From positions 14,679,086-14,743,085 of the forward strand of contig NC_037638.1 in NCBI RefSeq assembly GCF_003254395.2: 64,000 nt of DNA, in the 5' to 3' direction. Below are positions 1-12,290 of the stretch, one piece after another. The DNA comes from Apis mellifera. Taxonomy: Eukaryota; Arthropoda; Insecta; Hymenoptera; Apidae. Each line of letters begins with the position of its first letter. The stretch's first letter is position 1. The notes beneath the pieces were generated by a model. That model ran no database searches and was not told where the DNA came from. It saw only the letters and a list, made by a program, of their open reading frames with translations. The translations under genes were made by a program, and so were the position numbers.

Positions 1-1870
1 TGCATACTTCAAATAAATGAAATTTATCTTAATTTTTGTAATTTTTAAACAAACTGAAAAGATAAATCATATTGTAATAATTGTATTTTTAATATAGTAA
101 AATAAAGATAATAAAAATTTGAAATATTCATGTTTTTAATCATGATATGATAAATTAAAATGAAATAATAATTTAATATAATTATGAGATAGCAATGTAA
201 TTAAAATTTATCAAATATTTTAAAGGCAAATTATAAAAATATATTTTCTATAATGTTGATTATAGAATCCAATATGATTGTATGGATTCAAAAAATCCAA
301 TTTATATATATATACATACATGTATATTGTTATTGTAAAACAAAATAAATTATTATTAATATAATCATTATTAATCTAATTGTGATTATTTTATTATATT
401 TGATATTACTTTATATTATGCTTATACTTTAATACAAAACTTTTCTATTAATAACTTAAATATATTATCATAACTTGTTTCTTTCAATAGTTTCAATGTG
501 ATTAATCAAATTTATCTTTATTAAAAAAAAATAATAATAAAAAAAATCAAAACTTTATTTATATTTATGTAACACATTCTATATGAAATTGGTAAAATTT
601 ATTTATTTGATTTTTTTACTTATTACTATTCTGAGACTTTCTATGCCAAAAAATAAAATGGATAATCCCATATTCGTGTCCTTTCCTCTATCTCTAGTAA
701 GAATAAATAAAATATCATGCATTTATTCTAAAGAAAATTAGATTTATTCTAAAGAATACATAATGTATACCACATATGTATGACGCAAGAGAAATTATCA
801 TAAAATGGTTTATTTCGTTTCTATATAAAGAATCAAGATTCAAAGCAAAATAATTTAAAATAATCTATTTTGAATTTAATGCTGAAATAGGAGGAACAAA
901 AAATTATCAAACTGTTATATATTGTAGAAATTCAAGTTTGTAAAACCGCAAGGATATTTTATTTCCAAGAATATTTGTCGAGAATTCAAGACTAAAAAAT
1001 AGATATAAATCTGAAAGTGTTTCTCATGTGTGATATTAATAACTGGGTTTCGGATTAAGATACTGTACGTGTATTTTTTACAACAATTTTACAATATAAC
1101 GAAAAATCTTGATATTACAAGATGAAAGGAAAGTTCGAGAAATTTTTTGATTTGTAATTTATAAATTTAAATATCATACATCCATTTCGAAACATTAAGA
1201 TTAAAATTGAATCAAGACAAAAAATTTTTGATTTGGATTATGCTTGTTTTTTTTAAGCAAATTGTATCTAATATTTTTGGTGATTTTTAAAAGAACTAAG
1301 AAAATATTTTTAATGTATTAGTGATTAAATTACATGGAACTTGTAACATTGGCAATAATAACAATAATTAAGAAAGATGACTCGAAACTCTTCGAAACTT
1401 AAAAAATTTTGAATTTTTGAATTACACGAAACTTTTTGTTACTTTTGAAATTTAAAATTTTTGATTTGTATAAAAAATGAACTTACATAAACAAAAGAAT
1501 AATTAATAATTGTTATTTATTATTGGCTAATTATGAATTCTTTGAATAAAGAATTCTAGAAATCAAAATTTATTAAAATTTTAATTTGCAAGAAGAACTT
1601 CAGAATATAAATCTTTTTTTAATTAAACAAAATATTTAATTAAATTCTATATTCTTTTCTATTAATATTAATTTTCTCTTATAAATTTATTGTTTCATTT
1701 GTCAAAAATTAACGATTGTCATTAACGATTGTCATTGTCTTCTTGCATCCAACAATTATAAATAATTTAATAATAAAGGCATAAAATTAAATTTTTAAAC
1801 CCAATAAATAATTTAAAACCTAACGTAAATTATTAGGATTTAGTTAGATGTTTGTCATAGCCTTCCAGTG

Positions 1871-1923
1871 TAGTGGATTGAACTTGAGTCAGCTATCAAA
1901 GTAAACTTCCCGGGTTCAATTTC
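1871..1923 (+). ncRNA. tRNA-like Pol III promoter segment, possible SINE remnant
   Basis: TAGTGGATTG at 1,871-1,880 fits the A box and GGTTCAATTTC at 1,913-1,923 is close to the B box, at tRNA-like spacing. A full cloverleaf could not be drawn, so a decayed tRNA gene or tRNA-derived SINE is more likely than a functional tRNA. Confidence 0.3.
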
Positions 1924-2380
1924 TTACTAGGTAAGGAAAGCAACTGGGCTTCGAGTCACTTACCAAGAAGATAAGCATACGATCTTGGGACTCGATCTAG
2001 AGTCCCCTTTTCGCAAGAAGTTTAAGGGATAATGTTATAATACCTTTGTCATTTTCATTCGTGACAATCATGCCTTAAACTTTCGATAAACTAAAGATCA
2101 TTCGAAACGACATACGTCTCAAACAGAAACTGCTCACTTTTTTTTTGTAATCTCTTTCTAATTTTCTCACAATGCTATAGATTCTTCAATTATGATTAAC
2201 GGCAATGAGATTTCTCGATTAAAAACTTTTAATCGCGAGCAAGTTATATCTCCTGACATTTAAATCAGAAATTTTCGCCAACTCTTTGCCAATTAATTAT
2301 ATTGCAAGAATCTAGATCCATTGAGACTATTTTCAACTTTGAAATTTTGTAATTCGACAATTATTGTTATTAATTTATTT

Positions 2381-2410
2381 ACTTGTCCATTACAAATGCA
2401 ATGGACAAGT
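2381..2410. repeat. Perfect 11-base inverted repeat
   Basis: ACTTGTCCATT and AATGGACAAGT separated by eight bases. Pairing does not extend outward, so a microRNA precursor is unlikely. Confidence 0.75.
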
Positions 2411-2432
2411 TCATTTATTCTGATAATCTGGA

Positions 2433-2555
2433 ATCTTTCTTATTTATTGGTATTTATTATTTAACAAAATTTTGTTTGAATAATATTTGGTGTTGATCTT
2501 TCTTATTTATTGGTATTTATTATTCAACGAAATTTTGTTTGAATAATGTTTGATA
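2433..2555 (+). repeat. 63-base tandem duplication
   Basis: ATCTTTCTTATTTATTGG and the following sequence recurs after 63 bases with three or four differences. Confidence 0.8.
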
Positions 2556-3877
2556 CTATGTTAATAATTTATTGTTAGTAAACAAATATATTATTCTTGA
2601 GCATATTAAGCTTAAGAAATTAATATTTAAAAAAAAAATATACAAATGACAAATACAAATACAAATAGTACAATATCAAAAAATTGTTATTCTTTAAGAA
2701 AATGATTGCTGCATATAATTGTTAATCATATATTTAAAATAAAATAATTAGAAATAAAGATCATATAACAAAACGAATACAGTCTCGTTTTAAACAACTT
2801 TTTAATTATGAAATATAATATACATAAAAAAAAAAATTTCTATATCATTTAATATATGTTTAATAAATCCAATAACGAGTGAACGAGTTATTACAAAATT
2901 GAAATCTGCATCCATTATTGTTTTGTGCAATATGAATGTAAATCCGGACTTATCTTCATCTTGCATAAAACAACAAACAATTACATCGTACATTAATTAT
3001 TCGTGGACACGCTCAATCACGTTGTTACTAAGCTATCTATCCACGTATAAACAGTACTAAACTTTCTTCTATTCTTTCTTGTACATATTTATTTTCATTA
3101 TGAATGATTCTTTTCGTGTTAATTGAAATAGTGTTAAGCAAATCAAGAAATGTTAATAAAACCAATATGCGATGGAAATATTTGTGTTTATTTAATTTTA
3201 TTTATTAGGCATATGTTGTATGAAGGACTAATTTTTGCACTGTGATTTATCGAAACCATGTTTTAAAATATTGTATTATAAGATTGATTAATTTTTATAA
3301 AATTAAAATCAGAAAATAATTTTGAACAATAAATATTTATGGATGTTAATTCATCTAAATGAAAAAGAAATATTTGAAAGTTTATTATCGAAGAGAAGAT
3401 CTACTATTACTATTAACTATTAAGAGAAAGATCAAAAAATAAAAGTAAAAAATATTAAATCAAATTGTTTTTGCAAAAAGTATAACATATACTGTTCTGT
3501 AACTATAAAGATAAAAGAAAAATAATATTAAATAACTTTAATAAACTTTAATAAAATGGACAATGGAAATAATCAAAATACATTAATGAAACAATTTAAT
3601 GAAAATTCATAATGTTCAGTAATTGCTCTCAATAATATATCATTAAAATAAGTACAGAGAAAATTCAAATTTATAGGAATGCTTTCTCATCTTTATATTG
3701 AATATCCAAAAAGCATGTGAATAAATTGTTAAAGCATATAATTCTCGAAATATTACAATTCTTTGCCAAAAAATTAAAATTACTCACAATTCTTAACATT
3801 TTTTTAATAAAATTTATTAATAATTTTTATTATTATATTCTATTAACTGGTATTTTTATTAAATACTCTATATATAT

Positions 3878-4050
3878 GTATATATATATTAATAATTTTA
3901 TTTCCTTCCTTTTTTTACAATGTACATTTTTTCCGGCATATTCCATATGTATTGTTTTATCATATCTTTTATTTTTGAGTGAGTTTGCCAAATATCCAGA
4001 ATGTTTTTCTTTAAATCAGTTAATGTGATAACTGGTGATATGTATACAAG
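3878..4050 (+). repeat. Diverged relative of the 43.5 kb repeat unit
   Basis: Shared blocks in order with 43,668-43,821: TTCCTTCCTTT, TTTTTTCC, ATATCTTTTATTTTTGA, CAAATAT and AATGTGAT. Conceptual translation in one frame is hydrophobic (FFPAYSICIVLSYLLFLSEF), but no protein family could be supported. Confidence 0.4.
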
Positions 4051-7000
4051 TGTGTTAAGTCAACACTCTAAACATTTTCAAATTGGATTCACTTCGAGAG
4101 ATACTTGGTTGTGAAAATATAATAAAAAATAATAAAACATTATATAAATTATTAATACGTAAAATATAAATATATTAATAATTAATAAAATTTGTAATTA
4201 AAATTTATTCAAATTCTTTAAATTTTAATTAAAAAATATTGAAAAATATTAAAAATTGTGTATTTTTTTTTTCGTTTCCAATATATAAACAAGGCAATAG
4301 AACAGACCTAATTCAGATGAATGAATGAATTGAAAAAATAGACTTCCATATAAAATGTTTTCCGTGAATCGCATTGCAATAAGAACAAAAGTTTTCGCTT
4401 TTATTTATTTCCTGATTTAAATGTAAAAAGGACGTATGATCTATATTTAAAATGAAATGAAATGAATTGAAAAATGATAATAATTTTAAATATAAATCCA
4501 AAATATCACATAATTTTTACTTAATAGATATTTTAAAAAAAATTTAGCTATAATCTATATCAAATATGCAAGAAGTAAATGATTGACGAATGTCAAAGAC
4601 AAAAATTGAAAAATAAGACTACCGTTTTTTAATTGCTTGTGTAATTATTTATTAAAAATGTTATATATAAGTTTAATCAATTGTATATATCTTTTATTTT
4701 TCTGACAACAGAAAAATTCTTTTCTTATAAAATTTATATAATTTTATATAATTTTATATTTATATAAATTTATTAAATTTAATCTTTTCCATAAAGTTTC
4801 AAAAAATTTTTACACGTATTTGAATACTTTATATAATTGAAAACATTCTGCAATGACCGAAATAAGTGAAAATTGGAAAGTTTAATCCGAACTAAATATG
4901 CACTAGAATATTTTAAATCAGAATTGATGAGAATTGAACTAAATTTTTATTATGATGTCGTGTAAATGCACAATATTTTTTCTATTGATCTTTTCCCAAT
5001 TGCTTTCTTTAATTTTGCTAATTGCAAGCAATACTTGATCGAATTTACTGTTTCATTAGAAAAAATTAATTAATAATATCATTCACTAAATGCTCTAACA
5101 CAATTTTTCTTTTTCTTTATCTTTTTTTTTTTTCTAATTATTTAAGTAATCTTGGTTTAGAATATTTTTTTCATATTATAAACAATGCATTTTTCATTAT
5201 CAATTATAACAAATCTTGTTAAATGATTCTGTTATGTCATTTTAATAGCAAATCAGAAATTCGATCGATTAAATTTTTTTCACTCAATTTATGCAGAGTT
5301 CAAGTATCGAGAACAATTGAAGATCACGTATATATATATTTTGAGACAGATATATTCAATGTTTGATTAATATCTCATGTTATTAAATGACAGTAATCGA
5401 TTAAAGTGTTGATTTTATCAGAATCTGTGATGATAGGACGTCCAGTATAAGATATATCTTTTAAATGAAAATTTCCATTTCCAAACTTTCCATATCATTT
5501 CCTGCAAATTGAATTGTCTATAATATCATCTCTGTAAATATTTTGCATGTATTGCATATATTTTTTTACATGTAATGCATATTTATTCTTCTAATAAAAA
5601 AGCATTATGCGTCGAAAATAATTTTTATATCCTAACAAAAACAATAAATAAATAATTATACAATTGCAAAATATTTTTACTAAAGTAATCACTGAAATCT
5701 AATCTTTAAATCTGATATATGATACTTAACTATATGAAATTATTAATAAACAATAGTCATATTAATCATTTATTATAATTTAACAAAAAATGAAATTTGC
5801 AAAAATGAACAAATTAAAATTTTGATATCCAAAAAATCTTTCTTTACCCAAAGTTCCAGGCAAAGCTTTTTATAAACATTAATTTTGGATTTATTATATT
5901 TTTATATTCATTTACAGATAAAATAGCCTTGCTAACTTCTATTTATATGATAAAACCATAGCCCACAAATCACTTAATAAAATAGTCTCTTTTCGCATTG
6001 CTATCTAAATAATCCCTAAAGCAACAGTAAACAGTATTTAGTGCTGTATTTATTCTCAGACTATCAAAAGAGCTACTTTCAATCTCTCAATTATTAAAGT
6101 TGATACATTTTTTATTATTTCGTCCAAGCAATGAATATCCTTATCATTTTTAAAAATATAGAATGTAGAAATATTATTTTTTTTATAAGAAAAAGATTAA
6201 GTGAGATTTTAACATCACTTCCATTTTTTCAATAGCTTGCTTGTTTAACTGCAGCACTTATATTAACTGCAGAATAAGAATTTTACAATAATGCGATTTT
6301 TATATATTTTTATAAAAGAGAATCATATTATTATATACGTCGATTTTCTAAACTGGGGTATAGTTTTTTATAATACAAAATTGCTTTAATCTAATAAAAA
6401 AATTTAATAAAGAGAATATGTACTTTATTTTACTTTGTCTTTACTTTGTAGATTACTTTGAATATATTAATACATAAATAGACATTAACAAATAATAAAG
6501 TTAATCAAGATATGATACAATGACAACTTTAATGAATATTATAATAATCATTTCAAAGAATGAATTTTACATTCAGAGAGGAAGAGATTTTTCATTATAT
6601 TTATCATATCATAATATCATATTTCTAAATATAGTAAAGACTATGCGATTATGATCGATGTTAACGTATCAATTAACATTGTTCTTGAATATTTTTTTAT
6701 GATGAAAAATGTTGAATATAATCCATCAATTGAGCCTTAAAATTAAACTAATTGTTTTTACTTTGCCATTGAAAAAGGAAAAATCTAACTACATTGCAAA
6801 TATATTGCAATTAGTCAATAATTATATTTCATTTAATAAATAACTTTTTTATAAAACTCAAATGTGCGTCCATGAGGATGATATTATTTTTTAATATCAA
6901 CAAAAAATATTTTTTTTTTATATTTGATTAATAAATCAACAATAAATCAATGAATTTGTGTAATTTTTTATTTTATTACATAATTAATAAAAAGCAACAA

Positions 7001-8407
7001 TTTCTTTGAGAGAAAGATAAAGAAGATAATTCTAAAAGAAAAGAAGAAAAAAACAACAAAAAAAATAAACATATATATAAAACATAATTACTATGATTAA
7101 ATAATATGAATATATGAAATTAATAAAAATGCATTAGGATAATCTATTTTATTTTTTTATTATTGAAAAATTTTTAATTTTTTTTAAGAATTTTAATTTT
7201 TATTAAATAACGATTTATTAAAAATAATATCAAGATACATAAAAACTACTACGTAATTTTGAAAATCGTTTTAAACATAAAAATCTATTTCTATTTCAAA
7301 ATTAAAAATTTTTCTAAATATAGATTTAGAAAATATTGTTCAACATTGTAACGTTACCAACGAAAAAAAATAAATTCTTTTTTCATAAAAAATATCAAAA
7401 AAATTTATATATCGGATAAAATTTTTTTTTTCATATAGATTTTTTTATACTTATAAATTTCTATGATTGGAATAGAATTGTTAAAAAGAATTTCTTGATT
7501 ATTTTTATAATAAATTAAATAATATAATTTATTTTCTCTATTGATATTAATTTGATATTAATAAATCAGATAATTTTAAGTAATTTTATTCTTTCATAAT
7601 TTTACAAAAAAAAAAAAGAATTTATCAAATAAATAATCAAAAAAATATAATAGAAGAGTTAAATCGATTCAATGGACGTACAAATCTTCCGCCTATTTCC
7701 GGCTATAAAACAATGATTCGATCTCTGTTTGATGTAAAAAACTAAAAATGTTTTATAGATTGTATTAAAAAAAAAATTTGATTTTTACACGAATTTGTGA
7801 TACACGTATGTATGCGAAAGAAGAAATAACGGAAACGTTCTAGTTTCAATATTTTAAAATTCAATACCTCAAATTTTAATTAATTGTAAACGGAACGATT
7901 TAATTATTTGTTTCATTTTTACACTTTGATCAATTTTGACACTTCGATTTCTGATTATCCAGAATAGAATGTAAAAATTGCACGAATTCCGATAATATTA
8001 TCAAGAAATTTGTTTCGAAAAAACTTTCAAACTTTCAAACTTTATAAATGTAGAAGATTAAAGAAAAGAAGAAGAGAAAGAGGAAAGATATTAAGCAAAA
8101 GGAAAAAAGAAGAAAGAGGAAAGAAGAAAAGAAGAAAAAACGGATGCAATATCTAACCCTCCTACGAGCGTTACGCGATATTTAGAGAGTTTCTTTTGTT
8201 ATTTCGTCCATTTCTCTCTTTTTTCTTTCTCTCATTGACTGTAATATACCGCATGAAAGAGACTAACATTCCCCTTTTCGCCTAAAAAGGGAAGTTCTTA
8301 TCGGCATTGTTGCTCTTTCGTTCTTGTTTCGCAAAAGACTAACCCATCTACCTAGCAAATTGAATTAGTTTCCTGTGTCTTCTGGATCTGATCTAACATA
8401 CCACCTG

Positions 8408-8426
8408 GTCGGCGGCTCCCGCCGAC
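8408..8426. repeat. Perfect GC-rich hairpin GTCGGCGG-CTC-CCGCCGAC
   Basis: An eight-base perfect stem with a three-base loop within a locally GC-richer 300-base patch. Confidence 0.8.
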
Positions 8427-10398
8427 ATTTTCCCATATCTTCGTATATTTTCTTGTTTATGTTCTTGACTTGACCGCTTATTCTATTCTTTTTGGTTTCC
8501 TCCCTCTCTTCCTTTCTTCTTCCTTTTTTTCTTCCTTTCTTGCTTTTTTATATTCTTGTTTCTTATTTTACACGACAAAAAATTTGTTGAATTCTTCACA
8601 TTGATAATTTGCAATTAACGATACAATATGCATTTTCCTTAAGTTAGTCTGAGAATATACCTTTTCTCTTCTATTCTGATTCTATTTTGGAATATTTTTT
8701 TAAAAATTTGAACTATTACTTAATTTTCTCATAATGAAGTTAATTGTTGAATGTTTTATTGCAGATATTTTATCGATTAAAAATATATTTATGATTATAA
8801 ATATAAAGAAAATATCTGTAAACATTTTTTATTATTTTTATTTTATATATATATCATTGCAATAAATATATATTTTTATTTATAATTAATTTTGTATAAC
8901 TTTTTATTTAGGATGTAATACGTGATAAAAAGATAGTATGCTCCAGAAATTTAATATTTTTACAAAATATGTACATGTAATAAATGTATTTGCTTTTGAT
9001 GCTTATTTTTACATAATAAAGTCTAACCTATTTCAAAAAATTTAATTTTTTGTTATTTACATTATGTATATGAAAAATCTTGTTATTTATGTATTTTTGC
9101 AATTTACAATTAATGTGTCTTTCATATTATATATCAAATTGATATAATGATAGAAATAATGCACAAAATGAAAAGATAAGTAATTATTGAAAATAATAAA
9201 AATTTACATAATAGATTATTTGAATTTTTCATTGATATGTGCTCTCTACTTCGCATTGTTTTGATCTTCTTGTCTTTAACTTTATCTCACGATGTGAAAA
9301 AGAACAAAGAGAACGAACATAACATCTCTCTTTCTTTTGTTTAAGTTTCAAATATTAATGTAAATATAAAAAAAAACTGTATGTTTAGTTAATTTAAAAA
9401 TAGGTATTATTTAATAAATACATAAGCAGCAATTATAAACAGAAATCTAAATTCAATAGATTTGACAAAATGTATCAAACACAATAAGAGATATTTTTGT
9501 AGTAAATATTTTCACATATTTTTGTTATTTATTTTGTCATTATACATGTATGTATACAGATGTATATTTAAAAAAAATAAATATTTTTAAAAATATCGAA
9601 CAAAAACTTAAACAAAAACTCAGTTTTTTTAATAAATAAATGGCGAAATAATATTATCTTTTGCATAAAAGTGCATTATAAACTGACATGAAAGACGAAT
9701 AAAGATTAAATTTTTTTTAAGTTTTCAACTTTTTTTCCCATTCTATTAAAATTATTGACTATAAAATTTCTTTCAAAAAAAAAAAGAAATATTGATTGCA
9801 TTCTTCATTGCAAAAACGTCATGTGAAAAAAATGTTTGACAAATTTTTCAACTTCGTAAAAATCATCAAATCATTTGATGAATTTTTTAAAATTTATTAA
9901 AATCATTACACGCATAAATACGAATATATAAAATCTATATCTATTATTTCCAAAGAAAAATTATTCTTAAAAATTAAAACTATTTCTCGTGATGTGTGAA
10001 TAATGTATTTGATTCAATGCATTTCCCTCAGCGAATCATCCGTAAATCACTCATGTTTTCCTGGTCGCCAGAGACTCGCTGGTCGCCGCCATTAAGTACG
10101 CACAAATACACTTCAATAAATCGACGATAACAATACATATACATAACAAACTTGACATTGTTAGTCAACTAATTATCTCATTAACTTATTCTAATATTTA
10201 TTTTTTATTTTATCAAAGTAGTCTCTTATATGCTATATAAACGTTTGCATTATTCTGTTAAAATATTATATTTTTGCGAGAAATTGTATTGTCTTCACTT
10301 TGTTGTATATACAAGGTGTTAATATATTTATGAAACATCTTAAGAAGATAAATTCTAGAAGCCAACACAAACACAAAAGGTAAAAAAAAGAATATACA

Positions 10399-10582
10399 TA
10401 AATGTCGGTTGAGATTTATTTTTTTTCAGTTAAAATTAAAATTTGCATTAGACAAAGCAAGACACGGATAGAATGAAATAACTCTGCCTCGTTTTACCTC
10501 GAATTTCATCTAATGCAAACTTCAATTGTTTGTAATAGTTTTTAATAATTGTTTTTAATAAATAAATTTTAATCGACATTTT
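10399..10582. mobile_element. Short fold-back (MITE-like) element with terminal inverted repeats
   Basis: The left end reads AAATGTCGGTTGAGATTTAT. The reverse complement of the right end reads AAATGTCGATTAAAATTTAT (three differences in 20). Inside, TTTGCATTAGA (about 10,442-10,452) and TCTAATGCAAA (about 10,510-10,520) form a second perfect inverted repeat. TA dinucleotides flank the ends. There is no coding capacity. Confidence 0.5.
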
Positions 10583-12248
10583 TTTTGTAGTAACTTTTAT
10601 ATTTATTTTCGCTTTTAGAATTAATCTTCTAAAAATATATCCTATAAAACATTTTGTACATTAAAATATAATTTCGTTTGTTTAATTTTTTATTTATAAA
10701 TTTTATTTCAATAAATTCATAATAATCCATTCCAATTATTATATCTTTATTTTCTTTTTATAAGTTCAAACTTTAACCGATTATTTTTTATAATCCATTT
10801 AATCCATTAGGAAAAATGTTTCTTAAAAATTTATATATATGTATGCTATTTCTTATTCTAATAAATACTTTTATATAAAATGTAAATGAAGTTCTTTATA
10901 ATATTATAATATTAATTTAATAGTATTAATTCTTTAACTTTTTAAAATATAGACTTTTTAAAATAGACATTGTTGAATAACGCATTTCAATTTATGTATA
11001 TATACATGTATTTGTATATAAAGTATTATTGCAATTAAGTTTATTAGCAAAGATGAATTCGATATTTCTCTGACTGGATACAATTAACATTAATAATATT
11101 GTCAATACCAATATTATTAATCGTGTGAGCTTTCGAAAAGATTGAAGTGGAATCGTAATAAAATTATATTGAGAATATTTTTAACAATCGTCAATATTTT
11201 TAACAATTATTATCAATATTATTATTCATGTGTAACTTTTTTAAAAATCACGAATTCGATACTAAAAATTTATTAATGTCGATTAAGCTATATTCTTTTT
11301 TTTATCATTATTTTTTTAATAAATTCCAAATAAATTTTATTTTCTATGCAAAATATATGATAATAATAATGAATACTCTTTAATTTTTATTGTTAAAATT
11401 ATATATATTTTATTCTCTTTATAAGTTATCCATAAATCGTATTAGAGTTTAAATTGATGATCTAAAAAAAAATTATAAATCATAAAAGTATAACGAATGT
11501 AAAATGTATAACATATACTTAATATAAATATTTCAATGATTTAGTTTCAATTAAAAGAAAAAATTCTAAAAATATCATTTTATTATATCGATTTACTTTA
11601 TTGTATATTTAAATAATAGGACTTTTTCGTTTAATTTTTTATTATATTAGACTTATTACTATGTAATAATATTTTTATACATTAAAATAAATATATATAC
11701 ACATGTATATATAATTTTCCAAAAACAAAAATATAACAAATACGATAATAACAAATAATAATAAATAAATTATAAAACATATATATAAATAAATTTATTT
11801 TTTTCGTATATATTATATCAACGAACATACAATGATTTTTGATATTAACGATAATAATTGGAAGTCATAATATGGGAATAAAAATAATTAAGTTTCCATA
11901 TTGCAACAAGAGAGAAATGCAATTTTCATTTTATTTATTATATTTTTATTATTATAATACAATTTGTTATTATATCATGATAGTAATCGATGTTTAAAAT
12001 CGGTTATTATGATATTTTATGAAATTATTATAAAGTGTTTATATGTTTTTATGAAAATATTCTTTTTTATTCAACATTGAAATACAGCGATAAAAGTGCA
12101 AATATAATTGAAATTATAATATACAATTCGTTAATACAAGCTTATTCATATATTTATAAATATAATTAATATATATACATATATAGTTGTAAATGATAAG
12201 CATTAAATTCTTTCCAGAAACTATCAAAATAAACTAAAAATGACTCAC

Positions 12249-12290
12249 CTTGAATATCGTCGCTTTCCGTGTTTCCAGAATTAAAGAGAT
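12249..12290 (-). CDS. CRIM1-like gene, 42-base exon 4
   Basis: Acceptor TGTGTTTCAG and donor GTGAGTCA bracket 42 bases. Read in the phase left by exon 3, they give DLFNSGNTESDDIQ (residues 172-185) with one base over. The acidic, serine-rich hydrophilic peptide looks like a linker after the cysteine-rich module. Both splice sites are near consensus and phase agrees on entry. The peptide itself has no family motif, so the exon could be alternative. Confidence 0.6.

Larger units (their letters stand above)
1..12248. other. AT-rich noncoding sequence, probably intron or 3' flank of the CRIM1-like gene
   Basis: No coding exon could be supported. Readable content: a tRNA-like segment (1,871-1,923), inverted repeats (1,987-2,006, 2,018-2,082, 2,381-2,410), a 63-base tandem duplication (2,433-2,555), a fold-back element (10,399-10,582), and a GC-richer patch at 8,040-8,545 with purine and pyrimidine tracts around a perfect GC hairpin. 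The missing last exon of the CRIM1-like gene could hide here, but no candidate was convincing. Confidence 0.5.

Noticed and set aside
2381..2410. Hairpin considered as a microRNA precursor
   Set aside because: The stem is only 11 pairs and flanks do not extend the pairing; precursor stems are much longer.
7670..7725. Possible last exon of the CRIM1-like gene after TTTTATAG near 7,703
   Set aside because: It fits the phase and would add about 15 residues, but such matches are expected by chance in 12 kb; no motif supports it.
8340..8520. Minus-strand frame ending KCRREPPTRWYV...TGN as last exon of the CRIM1-like gene
   Set aside because: No credible acceptor, and the upstream part is simple purine-rich sequence that is open in many frames.
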